Shown piece by piece: positions 26,144 through 36,287 of a DNA stretch of 64,000 bases. This stretch comes from Pseudomonadota bacterium. Lineage in GTDB: Bacteria; Pseudomonadota; Gammaproteobacteria; Acidiferrobacterales; UBA6901. The notes below the pieces were generated by a model, which had not been told where the DNA came from, ran no database searches, and worked only from the letters and a program-made list of their open reading frames with translations. The position numbers and the translations under genes are program-made. The stretch spans positions 112,212-176,211 of the forward strand of contig DAHXOO010000001.1 of assembly GCA_027364845.1 (NCBI GenBank), written 5' to 3'. Each line of letters opens with the position of its first letter. Within the stretch, counting starts at the first letter, position 1.

Positions 26144-26349
26144 GAACCCAGCTGCGTCAGCTCGCGACGCAATACAATCAGCTGCGGGTGGGTACTGATC
26201 CCCAGCCGGACCCGCATTCCCAAAATCTGTGTCACAATGACCTCTATAGGCGCGGGACTAAACAGTGCGGATACGGTCGTGTCGGGACTCAGCTGCGGAC
26301 TTGGAAAGATCTGGAGTACTTCACCGGGCCGGCGCGACAGAATCAACAT
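26140..26349 (-). CDS. Divergent CsrA/RsmA paralogue with an insertion
   Basis: CsrA proteins are dimeric beta-sheet RNA binders that act on GGA motifs in mRNA leaders. The first strand MLILSRRPGEVL keeps Leu4 and Arg6/Arg7. The last strand region MRVRLGISTHPQLIVLRRELTQL keeps the Arg equivalent to Arg44 of E. coli CsrA. Between strands 1 and 2 about 18 extra residues (SPQLSPDTTVSALFSPA) replace the short IGDEV turn, and the GVKGNQ turn is shortened. The 69-residue protein is thus a full-length but unusual paralogue, not a housekeeping CsrA. Its ATG directly abuts the TGA of the XRE gene, implying translational coupling. Confidence 0.85.
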   Translation of the reverse strand: MLILSRRPGEVLQIFPSPQLSPDTTVSALFSPAPIEVIVTQILGMRVRLGISTHPQLIVLRRELTQLGS

Positions 26350-26631
26350 TCAGCTGCCCCCCAACTTTTCGCTACCTTCATCACTCGCGGCGGCCATAAA
26401 ATCACCCAGATCCGCCGCGTTTGGCTCCAAAAGCGTGCACAGCGAGACACTAAGGGCGGAAGCAATTTTCTCGAGGTTATTGAGACCCACATTCAGCTCG
26501 GCGCGCTCCACGTGACCAATATAATTGCGGTGCAGACCGCTCGCTGCGGCCAATGCTTCCTGCGACCAACCGCGTCCAACGCGCAATAGCCGGACTCGCT
26601 TCGCCAGCAATTTCCTGGTCCTTCCTTCCAT
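26350..26631 (-). CDS. XRE-family HTH transcriptional regulator
   Basis: The protein is a single Cro/C1-type HTH domain: LLAKRVRLLRVGRGWSQEALAAASGLHRNYIGHVERAELNVGLNNLEKIASALSVSLCTLL, then a short acidic tail. The ATG at 26631 (MEGRTRKLL) gives 93 residues and is preferred over the track start 15 codons earlier, although neither has a clear ribosome site. The gene touches the csrA-like gene without a spacer. Coupled XRE-CsrA pairs are known from integrative elements, for example the Legionella lvr modules, so this pair may be left over from a mobile element. Confidence 0.88.
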   Translation of the reverse strand: MEGRTRKLLAKRVRLLRVGRGWSQEALAAASGLHRNYIGHVERAELNVGLNNLEKIASALSVSLCTLLEPNAADLGDFMAAASDEGSEKLGGS

Positions 26632-27562
26632 ACGCGCAACTGTATCTGGGAAAGAAGCAGGACGTCGACACAGCATTTAGAGCGGTTTGCACCATTGGAG
26701 AGGTGAATAACTCCCGCTCGGCCAAATGACGAGCTTCGAAGCTGATGCTTACACCAGTCAACGCCTTGGTTGCTCGGCCACAAAAATGGCGATTCCCCCG
26801 CGCACTGACAAGCAGACCGCAGTTCGCCTATTCCAACGAACTCACCGGCAGGCTCGGCACTCCGACAACGTGAGAAATATCAGATTTTTTGACTGACTGG
26901 GATACGGCATTTAGGAACATGACTGTCCGCATCGCACAGGACGGGAACAGCGCACGACCTCGCGCAGGACCAAGTGATTCCCGCCTTGCCCACAACACGT
27001 GGCCCGTGGTGGCGGTGAGCTACCCAGACAGGTGCACGGGATGCAGGAGATGATTATCAGCGTGGATGCAATGGCATTGATGTTTGCCATCGCGCCGGAC
27101 ACACAGCGCTGAATCACAATACCATGAATTCCGCGGGCGCGAATTTTTTACTTTCCCGCCCATGGCGGGATGTCCGGTGTCCTTCGCCTTGGTACCGACT
27201 CCATTTCGATTTTAGGATGGCTACCGGATTCGGAACATTTTTTGCTGCTATTCGGCACCCCAGGACATGCTGCCGAAGCCACTCAAGGCATTACGCTATG
27301 AAGTAAGACTGGGCTTCCGCTCTTCTCTGCCACTCTGACCAATCTGACTACTAATGAGGACACGCGACACTCGGCCACCGCCTGACCGGGTAAGCCCCTG
27401 ATGCGGCCGCACTGCCGTGACGAGGTGCCATTAGACCCTGGATCTGCGACAGTTTTCGGGACCGGCGTACGACAAACTGCCACTATCCGGATACCCTGCG
27501 CGTCGCACGATACGCGCGGACCCGGGGCTACATCGAATCTCAGCAGCGCCGTTCGAACTCAA
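26632..27562. other. Gene-poor stretch
   Basis: Nothing recognisable was seen between the XRE gene and the end of the YgiQ-type gene. ORFs are short and unlike proteins. The promoter of the XRE-csrA unit should lie at the left end, but no clear -35/-10 pair was found. Confidence 0.5.
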
Positions 27563-29833
27563 TCAGCGCCGGCGTTTGCCGCGGCCGGTAGGACTTCCAG
27601 GGTTGAGCAAGAGCGGCGATGTCGCCATCGCGTCTGGCGCCGGGCGCGATGGGGACATCGCATGCAGGGTGTGAAAGCGCCCACCCTTGCCGCTGCGCAC
27701 CACAGGATTAGCGCCGAATGAGCCACCCTTTGTGCTGCTGATTGCATACGCGGATCTACGCGAAGAATTCCCTTGTCTCGGTGTCGTCTGCATTCCGGCA
27801 CGAGCAAGCGGCTGATAGGCAGGCACTAGCTGTCGCTTCCCGCTGCCGATAAGGTCAGTGCGGCCCATACGTCGCAACGCCTCACGCAGCAGAGGCCAGT
27901 TGTCCGGATCATGATAACGAAGAAACGCCTTGTGTAGGCGGCGCACCCTGAGTCCCTTGGGAATTACCACATCCTCGCTAGTGCGCGTAACTTTGCGCAG
28001 CGGATTCTTGCCTGAATGATACATCGCCGTGGCCGTGGCCATGGGAGACGGCAGGAAGGCCTGCACCTGATCTGCGCGAAAACCGTTGCGCTTGAGCCAC
28101 TGCGCCAGCTCGAGCATGTCTTCGTCGGTTGTACCTGGATGGGCGGCGATAAAATACGGAATGAGATACTGCTCCTTGCCGGCCTCCTTCGAATACCGGT
28201 CGAACATCTCCTTAAATCGGTCGTAGGTACCCATGCCCGGCTTCATCATCTTGCTCAGCGGTCCGTCACACAGGTGCTCCGGGGCAATCTTGAGATAGCC
28301 GCCGACATGGTGGCTGACGAGCTCTTTCACGTATTCCGCAGACTCAAGCGCCAGGTCGTAGCGGACCCCCGATGCGATCAACACTTTCTTGATACCCGGA
28401 ACGGCACGTGCCCGACGATACAGCCTGACAAGCGGCGTGTGATCTGTGCCTAGGTTCTTGCAAATGCCCGGGTACACACAAGAAGGCCTGCGACACGCCG
28501 ATTCGATCTCATGGCTGCGGCAATGCAGGCGGTACATATTGGCGGTTGGCCCCCCCAGGTCCGAGATAATGCCGGTGAAACCTGGCACCGAGTCACGCAC
28601 GGCTTCAATCTCCCGAATCACCGAATCTTCCGAACGGTTCTGAATCACCCGCCCCTCATGTTCCGTGATGGAGCAGAAAGTGCAGCCGCCGAAGCAGCCG
28701 CGCTGGATCGTGATGGAAAAACGGATCATCTCATAGGCCGGAATGCGCAAATCGCCATAGGACGGGTGCGGCTGTCGCGTATAAGGCAGCTCATAAACGC
28801 GATCCATTTCGCGCGTCGACAGCGGAAGCGTCGGTGAATTGAGCCACAGATCCCGATCTCCGTGACGTTGCACCAGCGCACGCGCGTTGCCGGGATTGGA
28901 TTCAACATGCAGAATGCGCGAGGCATGGGCGTAAAGCACCGGGTCATTCGCTACTAATTCAAACGCCGGAAGCCTGACTACACTGCGGCTTCTATCCATC
29001 GGCCTCGCACTACGCTCGAAACGCAGCACAGCAGGCGCCCCAGCCATGACGTCCTGGCGGGCGACATCTGACAGAACCGGTGGCGTACTAAGATCCGATG
29101 GGGCAGTCAGCGGCCCGGGGGTGTCGATACAGGTTGAATCGATCTCAACCCAGCCGTCCGGAGTGTGCTTGCGAAGGAATGCGGTTCCCCGAATATCGGT
29201 GATCGTTTTAATCTGCTCACCACTCGCAATCCGATGGGCGATTTCCACGATCTGCCGCTCGCCGTTGCCATATACCAGGATATCCGCCTTAGCATCTACC
29301 AAGATCGAGCGGCGCACCTTGTCGGACCAGTAATCATAATGTGCAATCCGGCGCAGACTTGACTCGATACCGCCGATGACGACGGGTACCTCTCCATATG
29401 CCTCACGAACCCGCTGGGCATACACGATGACCGCACGTTCGGGACGCTTGCCGCCGCCTCCGCCGGGCGAATAAGCATCGTCAGAACGGATCCGGCGGTC
29501 GGCGGTATAGCGGTTCACCATGGAATCCATGTTCCCGGCGGTGATACCAAAAAATAGCCCGGGCTGCCCCAGCGCCGTGAATGCATCCTTGCTCCGCCAG
29601 TCCGGTTGCGCAATTATCCCGACACGGAAACCCTGCGCCTCCAGCAGACGGCCGACGATCGCCATACCGAAGCTGGGATGATCGACATACGCGTCACCCG
29701 TCACAATAATAATGTCGCAGCTGTCCCAGCCGAGCGCATCCATCTCGGCGCGCGACATCGGAAGCACCGGAGCCGCGCCGAAGCGCGCGGCCCAGTACTT
29801 GCGGTACGAGAACAAATCAGGAGCAAGGAACAT
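27563..29833 (-). CDS. YgiQ-family radical SAM protein
   Basis: This is a large radical SAM enzyme of unknown reaction, widespread in bacteria. The N-terminal part ([44 protein letters not shown]) is the YgiQ-specific Rossmann-like domain. The cluster motif [16 protein letters not shown] (CxxxCxxC) follows at about residue 385. [27 protein letters not shown] and [20 protein letters not shown] are conserved radical SAM barrel blocks. The Arg/Ser-rich tail of about 70 residues is normal for the family. Length is 756. No partner gene is obvious; the GGR-type gene lies 120 bases upstream in the same direction. Confidence 0.93.
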   Translation of the reverse strand: MFLAPDLFSYRKYWAARFGAAPVLPMSRAEMDALGWDSCDIIIVTGDAYVDHPSFGMAIVGRLLEAQGFRVGIIAQPDWRSKDAFTALGQPGLFFGITAGNMDSMVNRYTADRRIRSDDAYSPGGGGGKRPERAVIVYAQRVREAYGEVPVVIGGIESSLRRIAHYDYWSDKVRRSILVDAKADILVYGNGERQIVEIAHRIASGEQIKTITDIRGTAFLRKHTPDGWVEIDSTCIDTPGPLTAPSDLSTPPVLSDVARQDVMAGAPAVLRFERSARPMDRSRSVVRLPAFELVANDPVLYAHASRILHVESNPGNARALVQRHGDRDLWLNSPTLPLSTREMDRVYELPYTRQPHPSYGDLRIPAYEMIRFSITIQRGCFGGCTFCSITEHEGRVIQNRSEDSVIREIEAVRDSVPGFTGIISDLGGPTANMYRLHCRSHEIESACRRPSCVYPGICKNLGTDHTPLVRLYRRARAVPGIKKVLIASGVRYDLALESAEYVKELVSHHVGGYLKIAPEHLCDGPLSKMMKPGMGTYDRFKEMFDRYSKEAGKEQYLIPYFIAAHPGTTDEDMLELAQWLKRNGFRADQVQAFLPSPMATATAMYHSGKNPLRKVTRTSEDVVIPKGLRVRRLHKAFLRYHDPDNWPLLREALRRMGRTDLIGSGKRQLVPAYQPLARAGMQTTPRQGNSSRRSAYAISSTKGGSFGANPVVRSGKGGRFHTLHAMSPSRPAPDAMATSPLLLNPGSPTGRGKRRR

Positions 29834-29953
29834 GGCAATAGACAGTCTGGGGCGAACTGCAGATTATAGCGCCATTACGCCGGCAATGTCTGCGGCCCGG
29901 CCTGAGATTACTAGGGCAAACGGGCTTTCCTCACGGCCATCAAACGGCCGCGA

Positions 29954-30964
29954 TCAGGCCGCAGCATCGGCGCGCGCAAGCCGCTTGCGCTCACGCTCAA
30001 TGAACATGAACTCGAGCGACCGATATACAATGCTCTTTTCGCTCGTATATCGCGCGATAGCTGCAAGCGAGTATTCTGCCCCAGCCAGGATCGCATCCGC
30101 GGCCATGAGCCCGCTACGCACTGCTGGACCGATGCCCTCGCAAAGGTCACGCGTCGCCAACCCGGCGGAATCACCGGCTATGAAAGCGTTGTCGATACGA
30201 CCGACGCGAACCTCTGACCGGAGATAATAACTGTAACCCTTGGGGTCGAAACTGGCATCATGAACCATCCCGGATCGCTTCAGGCGACGAATGAGGTTTT
30301 CCCAGTGACTCCAGATGTCCTCGCCACGGCGCTTGAGCTGGCTCGCCATTCCGCCGATACCGATATTCAGATATCCCTGCGCCTTCGGCACATACCAGGA
30401 GTACCCGGGGAATCCCCGTTCGAAGAACCACAGATGGCACGCGCCGTCTCGAAAGTCGTAGGGAAACTCCTGCTCCAGCGTCACCGTCTGCAGCTCCTTG
30501 GCGCGAGGATTGGCCGTGCGAAACAAGGTGCGGTATACGGGGCACTTCGTACCACCAGCGCCAATCAAATAACGCGCCCGAAACTGGTCGTCGATCACGT
30601 AGTAGTTCCCTTCCTTTCTGATTTCACGCACATTGTGGGTCACTACCGGCACTCCCGAGCGCTTAAGCAGCCAGTCGTCGAATTCAAAGCGCCGGATCGA
30701 GTGCTGCACGCCGTTCAGGCGGAAACCAAGACCGAAAAGGTGGATATAGAGACGGTCGAAGGAAAGGAAGCGGTGGGGGTAGGTTCTGCTGTCAATCTCC
30801 AGATCGCGCACGACTTCGGGCGTTATCCAGCCCGCACACAGCTTTGTTCGCGGAAAGCTGTGTGCGTCCAGAACCCGGCAGTCCACACCATGGCGCGCCA
30901 GTTTCCAGGCGCAACTCGAGCCTGCAGGTCCGCCACCGACAATCAGGACCTCGCTTGATTCCAA
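29954..30964 (-). CDS. Geranylgeranyl-reductase-type FAD-dependent oxidoreductase
   Basis: The N-terminal dinucleotide motif VLIVGGGPAGSSCAWKLARHGVDCRVLD, the FPRTKLCAGWITPEV box (the PxxKxCxG region of this family) and NAFIAGDSAGLATRDLCEGIGPAVRSGLMAADAI near the C-terminus identify a flavoprotein of the geranylgeranyl reductase superfamily. These reduce isolated C=C bonds in lipids or act as related oxidases. PGYSWYVPKAQGYLNIGIGG is also typical. Length is 336. Its ATG lies three bases after the stop of the cyclopropane-synthase homologue, so both are made from one transcript. That pairing suggests a joint lipid substrate; the actual reaction is unknown. Confidence 0.88.
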   Translation of the reverse strand: MESSEVLIVGGGPAGSSCAWKLARHGVDCRVLDAHSFPRTKLCAGWITPEVVRDLEIDSRTYPHRFLSFDRLYIHLFGLGFRLNGVQHSIRRFEFDDWLLKRSGVPVVTHNVREIRKEGNYYVIDDQFRARYLIGAGGTKCPVYRTLFRTANPRAKELQTVTLEQEFPYDFRDGACHLWFFERGFPGYSWYVPKAQGYLNIGIGGMASQLKRRGEDIWSHWENLIRRLKRSGMVHDASFDPKGYSYYLRSEVRVGRIDNAFIAGDSAGLATRDLCEGIGPAVRSGLMAADAILAGAEYSLAAIARYTSEKSIVYRSLEFMFIERERKRLARADAAA

Positions 30965-30967
30965 GGC

Positions 30968-32290
30968 TCAACCCTCAGGTTGCCTATCCGGCACGTAGAG
31001 ACGGTCGCGCGTCCACGGTATGTCATTGTTGCTGCGTGGTGCAAAAACCACCTGAAACAGCTGCATATCGCTGACACGGAACGCCGCAATGGATCCAGCT
31101 AGATATAGCCGCCACGCGCGCACGAAGCTCTCATCGAACATTGCGGTCACGCGGTCCGCTGCTTTTTCGAATCGCCACAGCCAGTGCTCCAAGGTGCGGG
31201 CATAATGCAATCGAAGGTTTTCGACATCCAGCACTGAATACTCCCACGGCTCCAGGATCCTCATCATCTCGGCCAGGGTGGGGGGATAGGCGCCAGGGAA
31301 GATGCGTCTTTCAATCCAGGCATTCATTGGCTTCGCCTGATTGCGTCCGATCGAATGAATGAGTCCACGACCACTGTCCCTGAGACAGTGGTGAATGATA
31401 TCACCCAGCTCGCGGTAATGATCGGCGCCGACATGTTCCAGCATTCCGACCGACACGAACGCGTCGAAATCCCCGGAAATATTGCGATAATCGTCTTCGA
31501 TATACTCGACAAGCCCTTCGAGACCCTCGGCACTGGCCCGCTCGCGCGCAAATACAACCTGCTCGTGGGAAATATTGTAGGCCTTGACCTTTACGCCATA
31601 GTGCCGTGCCATGTGGCGAGCGAGCGCCCCCCATCCACAGCCGGCCTCGACGACAGTCTCTCCCGGCCGCAGATGAAGTTTCCGGCACACATGGTCCATT
31701 TTTGCGACCTGTGCCTGCTCAAGTGTCGCGCCCGGGGTGGGAAAATACGCACAGGTATAAACCATCTGTTCGTCCAACCACAGCTGGTAAAAGTCATTGC
31801 CAATGTCATAGTGCTTGTGAATATTGTCGCGCGACCCCGCAGGAGTATTTGGGTGGGTACGGCGGGTGCGCGAAATCATGCGCTGCTTCATGCCACCCGA
31901 TGGCACGGCAGTGGATGCGCGATAGACGGTTTCGAGAAACTTGACCAAATCCTCCTCGACATCGATGCGTCCGGAACTGTAACAGTCACCGAAATGGAGA
32001 TCGGGATTAGCGATCAGACGAAGCAGGGCCCAGCGGTCGGCAATGAAAACCCGTGCCGTTGGCACATTCCCACCAAGCGAAACCTCCTCACCGTTCCAGA
32101 GAAGAAAGCCAATAGGTGGATTTCCCACCACCTTCAGCAACCACCTCAATAACCACCGATCAATTCCAAAGACAGGCTGCATCGAGAAGGCGCGCGCGCT
32201 CACGTGGCTGGCACGAATGCCTGCGTCCAAAGATTGTTTGCCGCTCGAGAATGACGGTATGTCAAAAAGTTCTGCCTTGTTCTTGTTCAT
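30968..32290 (-). CDS. Cyclopropane-fatty-acyl-phospholipid synthase family methyltransferase
   Basis: The enzyme uses S-adenosylmethionine to add a methylene to unsaturated acyl chains of membrane lipids. HYDIGNDFYQLWLDEQMVYTCAYF, VVEAGCGWGALARHMARHYGVKVKAYNISHEQ, VSVGMLEHVG, LIHSIGRN and LHYARTLEHWLWRFE contain the Cys, Glu, His and Tyr residues that line the E. coli Cfa active site. An N-terminal domain of about 140 residues precedes it. Length (440) is slightly above the usual 380-410. It is the first gene of a two-gene unit with a GGR-type flavoprotein, so the product could be a cyclopropane or a methyl-branched or furan-type acyl chain. Confidence 0.9.
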   Translation of the reverse strand: MNKNKAELFDIPSFSSGKQSLDAGIRASHVSARAFSMQPVFGIDRWLLRWLLKVVGNPPIGFLLWNGEEVSLGGNVPTARVFIADRWALLRLIANPDLHFGDCYSSGRIDVEEDLVKFLETVYRASTAVPSGGMKQRMISRTRRTHPNTPAGSRDNIHKHYDIGNDFYQLWLDEQMVYTCAYFPTPGATLEQAQVAKMDHVCRKLHLRPGETVVEAGCGWGALARHMARHYGVKVKAYNISHEQVVFARERASAEGLEGLVEYIEDDYRNISGDFDAFVSVGMLEHVGADHYRELGDIIHHCLRDSGRGLIHSIGRNQAKPMNAWIERRIFPGAYPPTLAEMMRILEPWEYSVLDVENLRLHYARTLEHWLWRFEKAADRVTAMFDESFVRAWRLYLAGSIAAFRVSDMQLFQVVFAPRSNNDIPWTRDRLYVPDRQPEG

Positions 32291-32439
32291 GGTTCCACCT
32301 CCGCTCGACGCGCCATATGGCGGCGCTTCCTTACAGGGAACACATCAGGCGTTGCCATATCCTAAACGCCTGTCTCGCAGCTGACAAATATTTGGGGATG
32401 GCTGGGGAAAAACCACCCCTGGCGCAAAATATTCGCCAC

Positions 32440-32618
32440 CACTTGACACATACTCCTGACACCGTGCTCCAGATGCCCTGCGTGGTCCCAAGGCTCAATC
32501 CGCCGTTGACAATCGGCATGGAAATACTGCTCGCTGTGAGCGCCGCTTTGAAATGCGCCGGCACGTCATCTTCACCCTCCACATTGTACGTATATGTAGT
32601 GGACTCACCGTAATACCA
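32440..32618 (-). pseudogene. Remnant of a YjbQ-family (UPF0047) gene
   Basis: On the minus strand the frame reads WYYGESTTYTYNVEGEDDVPAHFKAALTASSISMPIVNGGLSLGTTQGIW. This matches the C-terminal half of YjbQ proteins (EG-DDMPAHI-ALT-TSL-IPI--G-L-LGTWQGI). Upstream there is no matching N-terminal half with the Ser/His active-site region, and the end degenerates after GIW. YjbQ proteins have been described as secondary thiamine-phosphate synthases. Only a GTG start remains, so this is a gene fragment. Confidence 0.7.
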
Positions 32619-33749
32619 GATGGTTCAGCCAGCGCTAAAGGTCGTGGCGTATCGAAGGGTCAGCGTTCCTCTGCCCAATGAGGCTAGCAATGTGCGCCGG
32701 ATAAGCCGTACCCCAGGCACTCGCTTACTCCACCTTTGCGCACCTAATGCTTGATCGCCGCAAAGACTAGCCGCAGCCGGCGGATCAGGATCGCCACCAA
32801 ACGAAGGCACGTAACCTACGGGCGGTGTAACCCCACTCTGGTGTATCTTGTCCTTCCAAATTTCTGCCTGTGCATCGGCAGCGCGCGAAAGATTCCCGAA
32901 AAGTGCCGACTTCACCGAGTCGGGTTCGGACTGCGCCATGATCCGGTAAAGATACGATGATTGCTTTTCTTCCTTCCAGATCTCTATAAATGACGTGGAA
33001 CACTGCTCGCGAACACTGTGGCTCTATAACTGGGTGAAAAATCGGGATACCGTGTCCCAATATGGGCTGGTTTCGCAACTACCCGGTGCGTATGGCGCGC
33101 TCATGCTCGCAGTTCGTTGGCATTCAAGCTCCCTGCCACGATGTATGGCGTGCTGCTTGGCTTCATGACGCTGTCGGCACATGCCGGAATCAGCCTATAG
33201 CCATTCAAGATTACCTCTGCGACCACCGGTTACAGAGGTCAGCCTAGGTTCGCCAATGTCAGCGTCGATCGCATTGACAGGATTCAACCCATAATCTGCT
33301 CGCTGCGGACCACGCAGGTGCTGGTGAAGTCCTGCCCTCATTTGTCCAGCAACAACGCCTATACGGTCACAGGCGAAGAATCCACGCCCTTATAAACAGC
33401 TACATGCAGACACACGGAAATGCACTCGGGTGGGGCATTACGAGAATCATCGAGCACTGAGCGCCCACCTGTCACGCATCGCTCGCGCGACAACCTTCTC
33501 GGACAATCATTGGCGTACCTGGATCTGCCGCAAGCAGCACCAATGGTCGCTCCGCTTCCTTTGCGGTATAACATCTGAATGCTTCGCTTGTAACCCAAGT
33601 CCGGGACACCGCATCGCTCCGGCGCATGACCGAAATCCGTGGCAGGATCACGGCATGCGCCCGCTCCGCGAGCTTTGTCGGGATGGCGGTACGATCCTTT
33701 CGGCACGGTCCCAAGCAGTGCGGCCCGGAGGCACGAGACATGCCGGATG
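32619..33749. other. Gene-poor stretch behind the P-type ATPase gene
   Basis: About 1.1 kb without a supported gene. The ORFs at 32625-32939 and 33359-33859 (minus) lack ribosome sites and recognisable motifs. The fragment VTPPVGYVPSFGG in the first may belong to a decayed gene that I cannot name. Next to the YjbQ fragment, this suggests a locus that lost one or more genes. Confidence 0.5.
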
Positions 33750-36287
33750 TCAACGATACCAGCGTTTATACGCTTCGAACCACAGCATGCTCGACACACC
33801 GGCAATCGCACTAAGCAGCAGATAGCGAACCTCGGTCTTCTCGAGGCGGAACAACCCACTCAGCATCGGCACATAGACCACCACACCAAGAAGCACCAAA
33901 GTTGCAGCCACCACCCACCACAGCGCCGGATTGGGTAATCGCAACACTGCGACGGCCGACCGCGACCAGGAAAGGTTGGTAAAAATCAGCGCTAAATTCG
34001 ATATTACCAGCGTCACGAAGCCCAACGTGCGCGCCTGCGCTTCTCCCAGACCCAGACTCCTAGCCAGCAGAAATATTGCCAGCACGATGGCTAACACCGC
34101 GATGCCCTGCAAAATGCTGAGGACAATCGTGGAGCGGCCGAACAGCGCTGCCTTCGGGTCGCGCGGTGGCCGCCGCATCGCGTCCGCCTCAGGACCCTCA
34201 GCCTCGAAGACGATCGAGCAAGTCGGATCTATGATAAGTTCCAAAAACACAATGTGCACGGGCATCAATACAAGCGGCCACTGTAATAAAACCGGAATTA
34301 GGGACAAGCCCACGATCGGCACGTGCACAGCTACGATATAGGACATCGCCTTGCGCAGATTGTCGGAGATGCGGCGTCCGACGCTAACGGCAGCCACTAT
34401 GGACGAAAAGTCATCGTCCAATAGCACCAGTGCCGCCGACTCACGCGCCACATCTGTGCCGCGACCACCCATCGCAACGCCAATGTGCGCAGCCTTGAGC
34501 GCAGGGGCATCATTAACGCCGTCTCCGGTCATGGCAACGATTTCTCCGTTTTCTTTGAGCACCTGCACCAGTCGCAGCTTCTGCTCTGGGGCCATGCGAG
34601 CGAAGATGCAGACAGCCTTGACACGTTCGCGCAGATCAGCGTCGGTCATGGCATCAAGCTCCGCCCCGGTAACGACGGCATCCGCCGGCTTTAGCCCGAT
34701 CTGCCGGGCGATGCTTCGCGCGGTGACCGGATAATCTCCGGTGATCATCACTACACGAATGCCTGCGGCATAGCAGGCTGCAACCGCTTCCGGTACGGAC
34801 GGACGGATGGGGTCGGCGAGACCGACCAGACCCACGAACTCGAAGGAAAAATCGTGCTGTTGCTGCGGCAAGTCCGGTGCACGGAACTGCGCTTTCGCCA
34901 CTCCGATAACTCTCAGGCCCTCGCTGGCCAGCATGGTCACGTTGCGCATAAGTTCTTGTTCCTGCGCTTCGTTCAGATGGCACAGACCGAAAATCGCCTC
35001 CGGTGCTCCCTTGGCAGCGATCACGTAGTGCTCGCTGCGGCCAGCGCGCCAAACATGGGACAATGCCAGCAACTCCCGCGACAACGGATACGCACGCCCC
35101 AGTACCCAATCGTCGTGCAGATGCTCGGTTGCGCTTAGAGCTTTTGTGCCCTGGCCGCGCAGCGCCTGCTCCATCGGATCGAAAGGATCACGTTGGCTCG
35201 CCAGAATCCCGTATTCGACGAGCTCATGAAAGGCCTCCGGCAACACTCCGCCGGTGGAATCCAGATCGAGATACCCGCCACTCGTCCACAGCTTCCTGAC
35301 GGACATGCGGTTTTGCGTGAGAGTGCCGGTCTTGTCGACGCACAGTACGGTCGCCGCGCCCAGCATCTCCACAGCTGCAACACGGCGAGTTAGGACCCGA
35401 TGCTGCGAAATGCGCCAGGCGCCAAGAGCCAGAAATACCGACATCACGACAGGAAATTCTTCCGGCAGAATCGCCATGGCAGTAGCCAAGCCAGCGAGCA
35501 GGCCGTGCAGCCAGTCGTCGCGGCTGAGTCCATAGGCGACGACCACTAAGACACACAGGATCATTCCGATGATGGCGAACAGGCGAACCAAACGCGCCGT
35601 CTCGCGCTGCAAAGTGGTGTCCTCCTGCTTGAGCGTCTGCAGCGCACGACCGATATGGCCAATTTGAGTATGTACCCCGATGGCCTGGACTTCGACTAAG
35701 CCCTTGCCTTGCACTACGAGAGTGCTGGCGTACACGTATGGCAGGTCATCACCGCCGGGACGGGGCGTTTCGGCAGTGCCAGCATCATGCGCGCGCTTGC
35801 GCACCGGGACCGATTCTCCAGTCAACAGGGATTCGTCGGCTTCCAGGTTGCTGCTCGCAAGAACGCGCGCGTCCGCCGGAACTCGGTCTCCTTCAGCCAG
35901 TATCAGGATGTCACCGCGAACCACCTCACGACCTGGTATGCGCTGCGTCTGACCACCGCGGATAACCTGAGCGCGCGGGCTCGACAAGTTGCGTAGCGCC
36001 TCCAACGCGCGCTCGGTCTTGCGCTCCTGATAGAGAGTTATGCCCATTACGACGCCGACAAAGCACAGGAGCATGATCGCTTCGCGTACATTGCCCAGCA
36101 CTAGGTATATCGTGCCACACGCGAGCAGCAGCAGAAACATTGGTTCGCGCGCCACGCCCCAAGCGATAGCTGCGACGGTACGCGGTCGCGCCGATGGCAG
36201 CTCGTTGTAGCCATCCGCGGCAAGGCGGGTTGCAGCCTCCTGTGGAGTAAGCCCCGGTATACCTGAAAAGTCGGAATCCTGCGGCAT
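33750..36287 (-). CDS. Cation-transporting P-type ATPase (P2-type)
   Basis: An 845-residue E1-E2 ATPase of the inner membrane. In order: N-terminal cation-ATPase domain (LTPQEAATRLAADGYNELP), actuator motif LLTGESVPV, TM4 with ILPEEFPVVMSVFLALG, phosphorylation site CVDKTGTLTQNRM, nucleotide domain, hinge MTGDGVNDAPALKAAHIGVAMG, and C-terminal membrane helices including FLELIIDPTCSIVFEAE. The PEEFP variant of the TM4 PEGLP motif and the acidic TM6 suggest Ca2+ or another divalent cation, but specificity cannot be read. There is no heavy-metal-binding N-terminal domain. The gene is monocistronic and diverges from the SDR gene across about 160 bases. Confidence 0.93.
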   Translation of the reverse strand: MPQDSDFSGIPGLTPQEAATRLAADGYNELPSARPRTVAAIAWGVAREPMFLLLLACGTIYLVLGNVREAIMLLCFVGVVMGITLYQERKTERALEALRNLSSPRAQVIRGGQTQRIPGREVVRGDILILAEGDRVPADARVLASSNLEADESLLTGESVPVRKRAHDAGTAETPRPGGDDLPYVYASTLVVQGKGLVEVQAIGVHTQIGHIGRALQTLKQEDTTLQRETARLVRLFAIIGMILCVLVVVAYGLSRDDWLHGLLAGLATAMAILPEEFPVVMSVFLALGAWRISQHRVLTRRVAAVEMLGAATVLCVDKTGTLTQNRMSVRKLWTSGGYLDLDSTGGVLPEAFHELVEYGILASQRDPFDPMEQALRGQGTKALSATEHLHDDWVLGRAYPLSRELLALSHVWRAGRSEHYVIAAKGAPEAIFGLCHLNEAQEQELMRNVTMLASEGLRVIGVAKAQFRAPDLPQQQHDFSFEFVGLVGLADPIRPSVPEAVAACYAAGIRVVMITGDYPVTARSIARQIGLKPADAVVTGAELDAMTDADLRERVKAVCIFARMAPEQKLRLVQVLKENGEIVAMTGDGVNDAPALKAAHIGVAMGGRGTDVARESAALVLLDDDFSSIVAAVSVGRRISDNLRKAMSYIVAVHVPIVGLSLIPVLLQWPLVLMPVHIVFLELIIDPTCSIVFEAEGPEADAMRRPPRDPKAALFGRSTIVLSILQGIAVLAIVLAIFLLARSLGLGEAQARTLGFVTLVISNLALIFTNLSWSRSAVAVLRLPNPALWWVVAATLVLLGVVVYVPMLSGLFRLEKTEVRYLLLSAIAGVSSMLWFEAYKRWYR

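Noticed and set aside
33359-33859. Minus-strand ORF of 166 residues, Cys/Arg-rich
   Set aside because: It overlaps the end of the P-type ATPase gene in another frame and has no protein-like composition.
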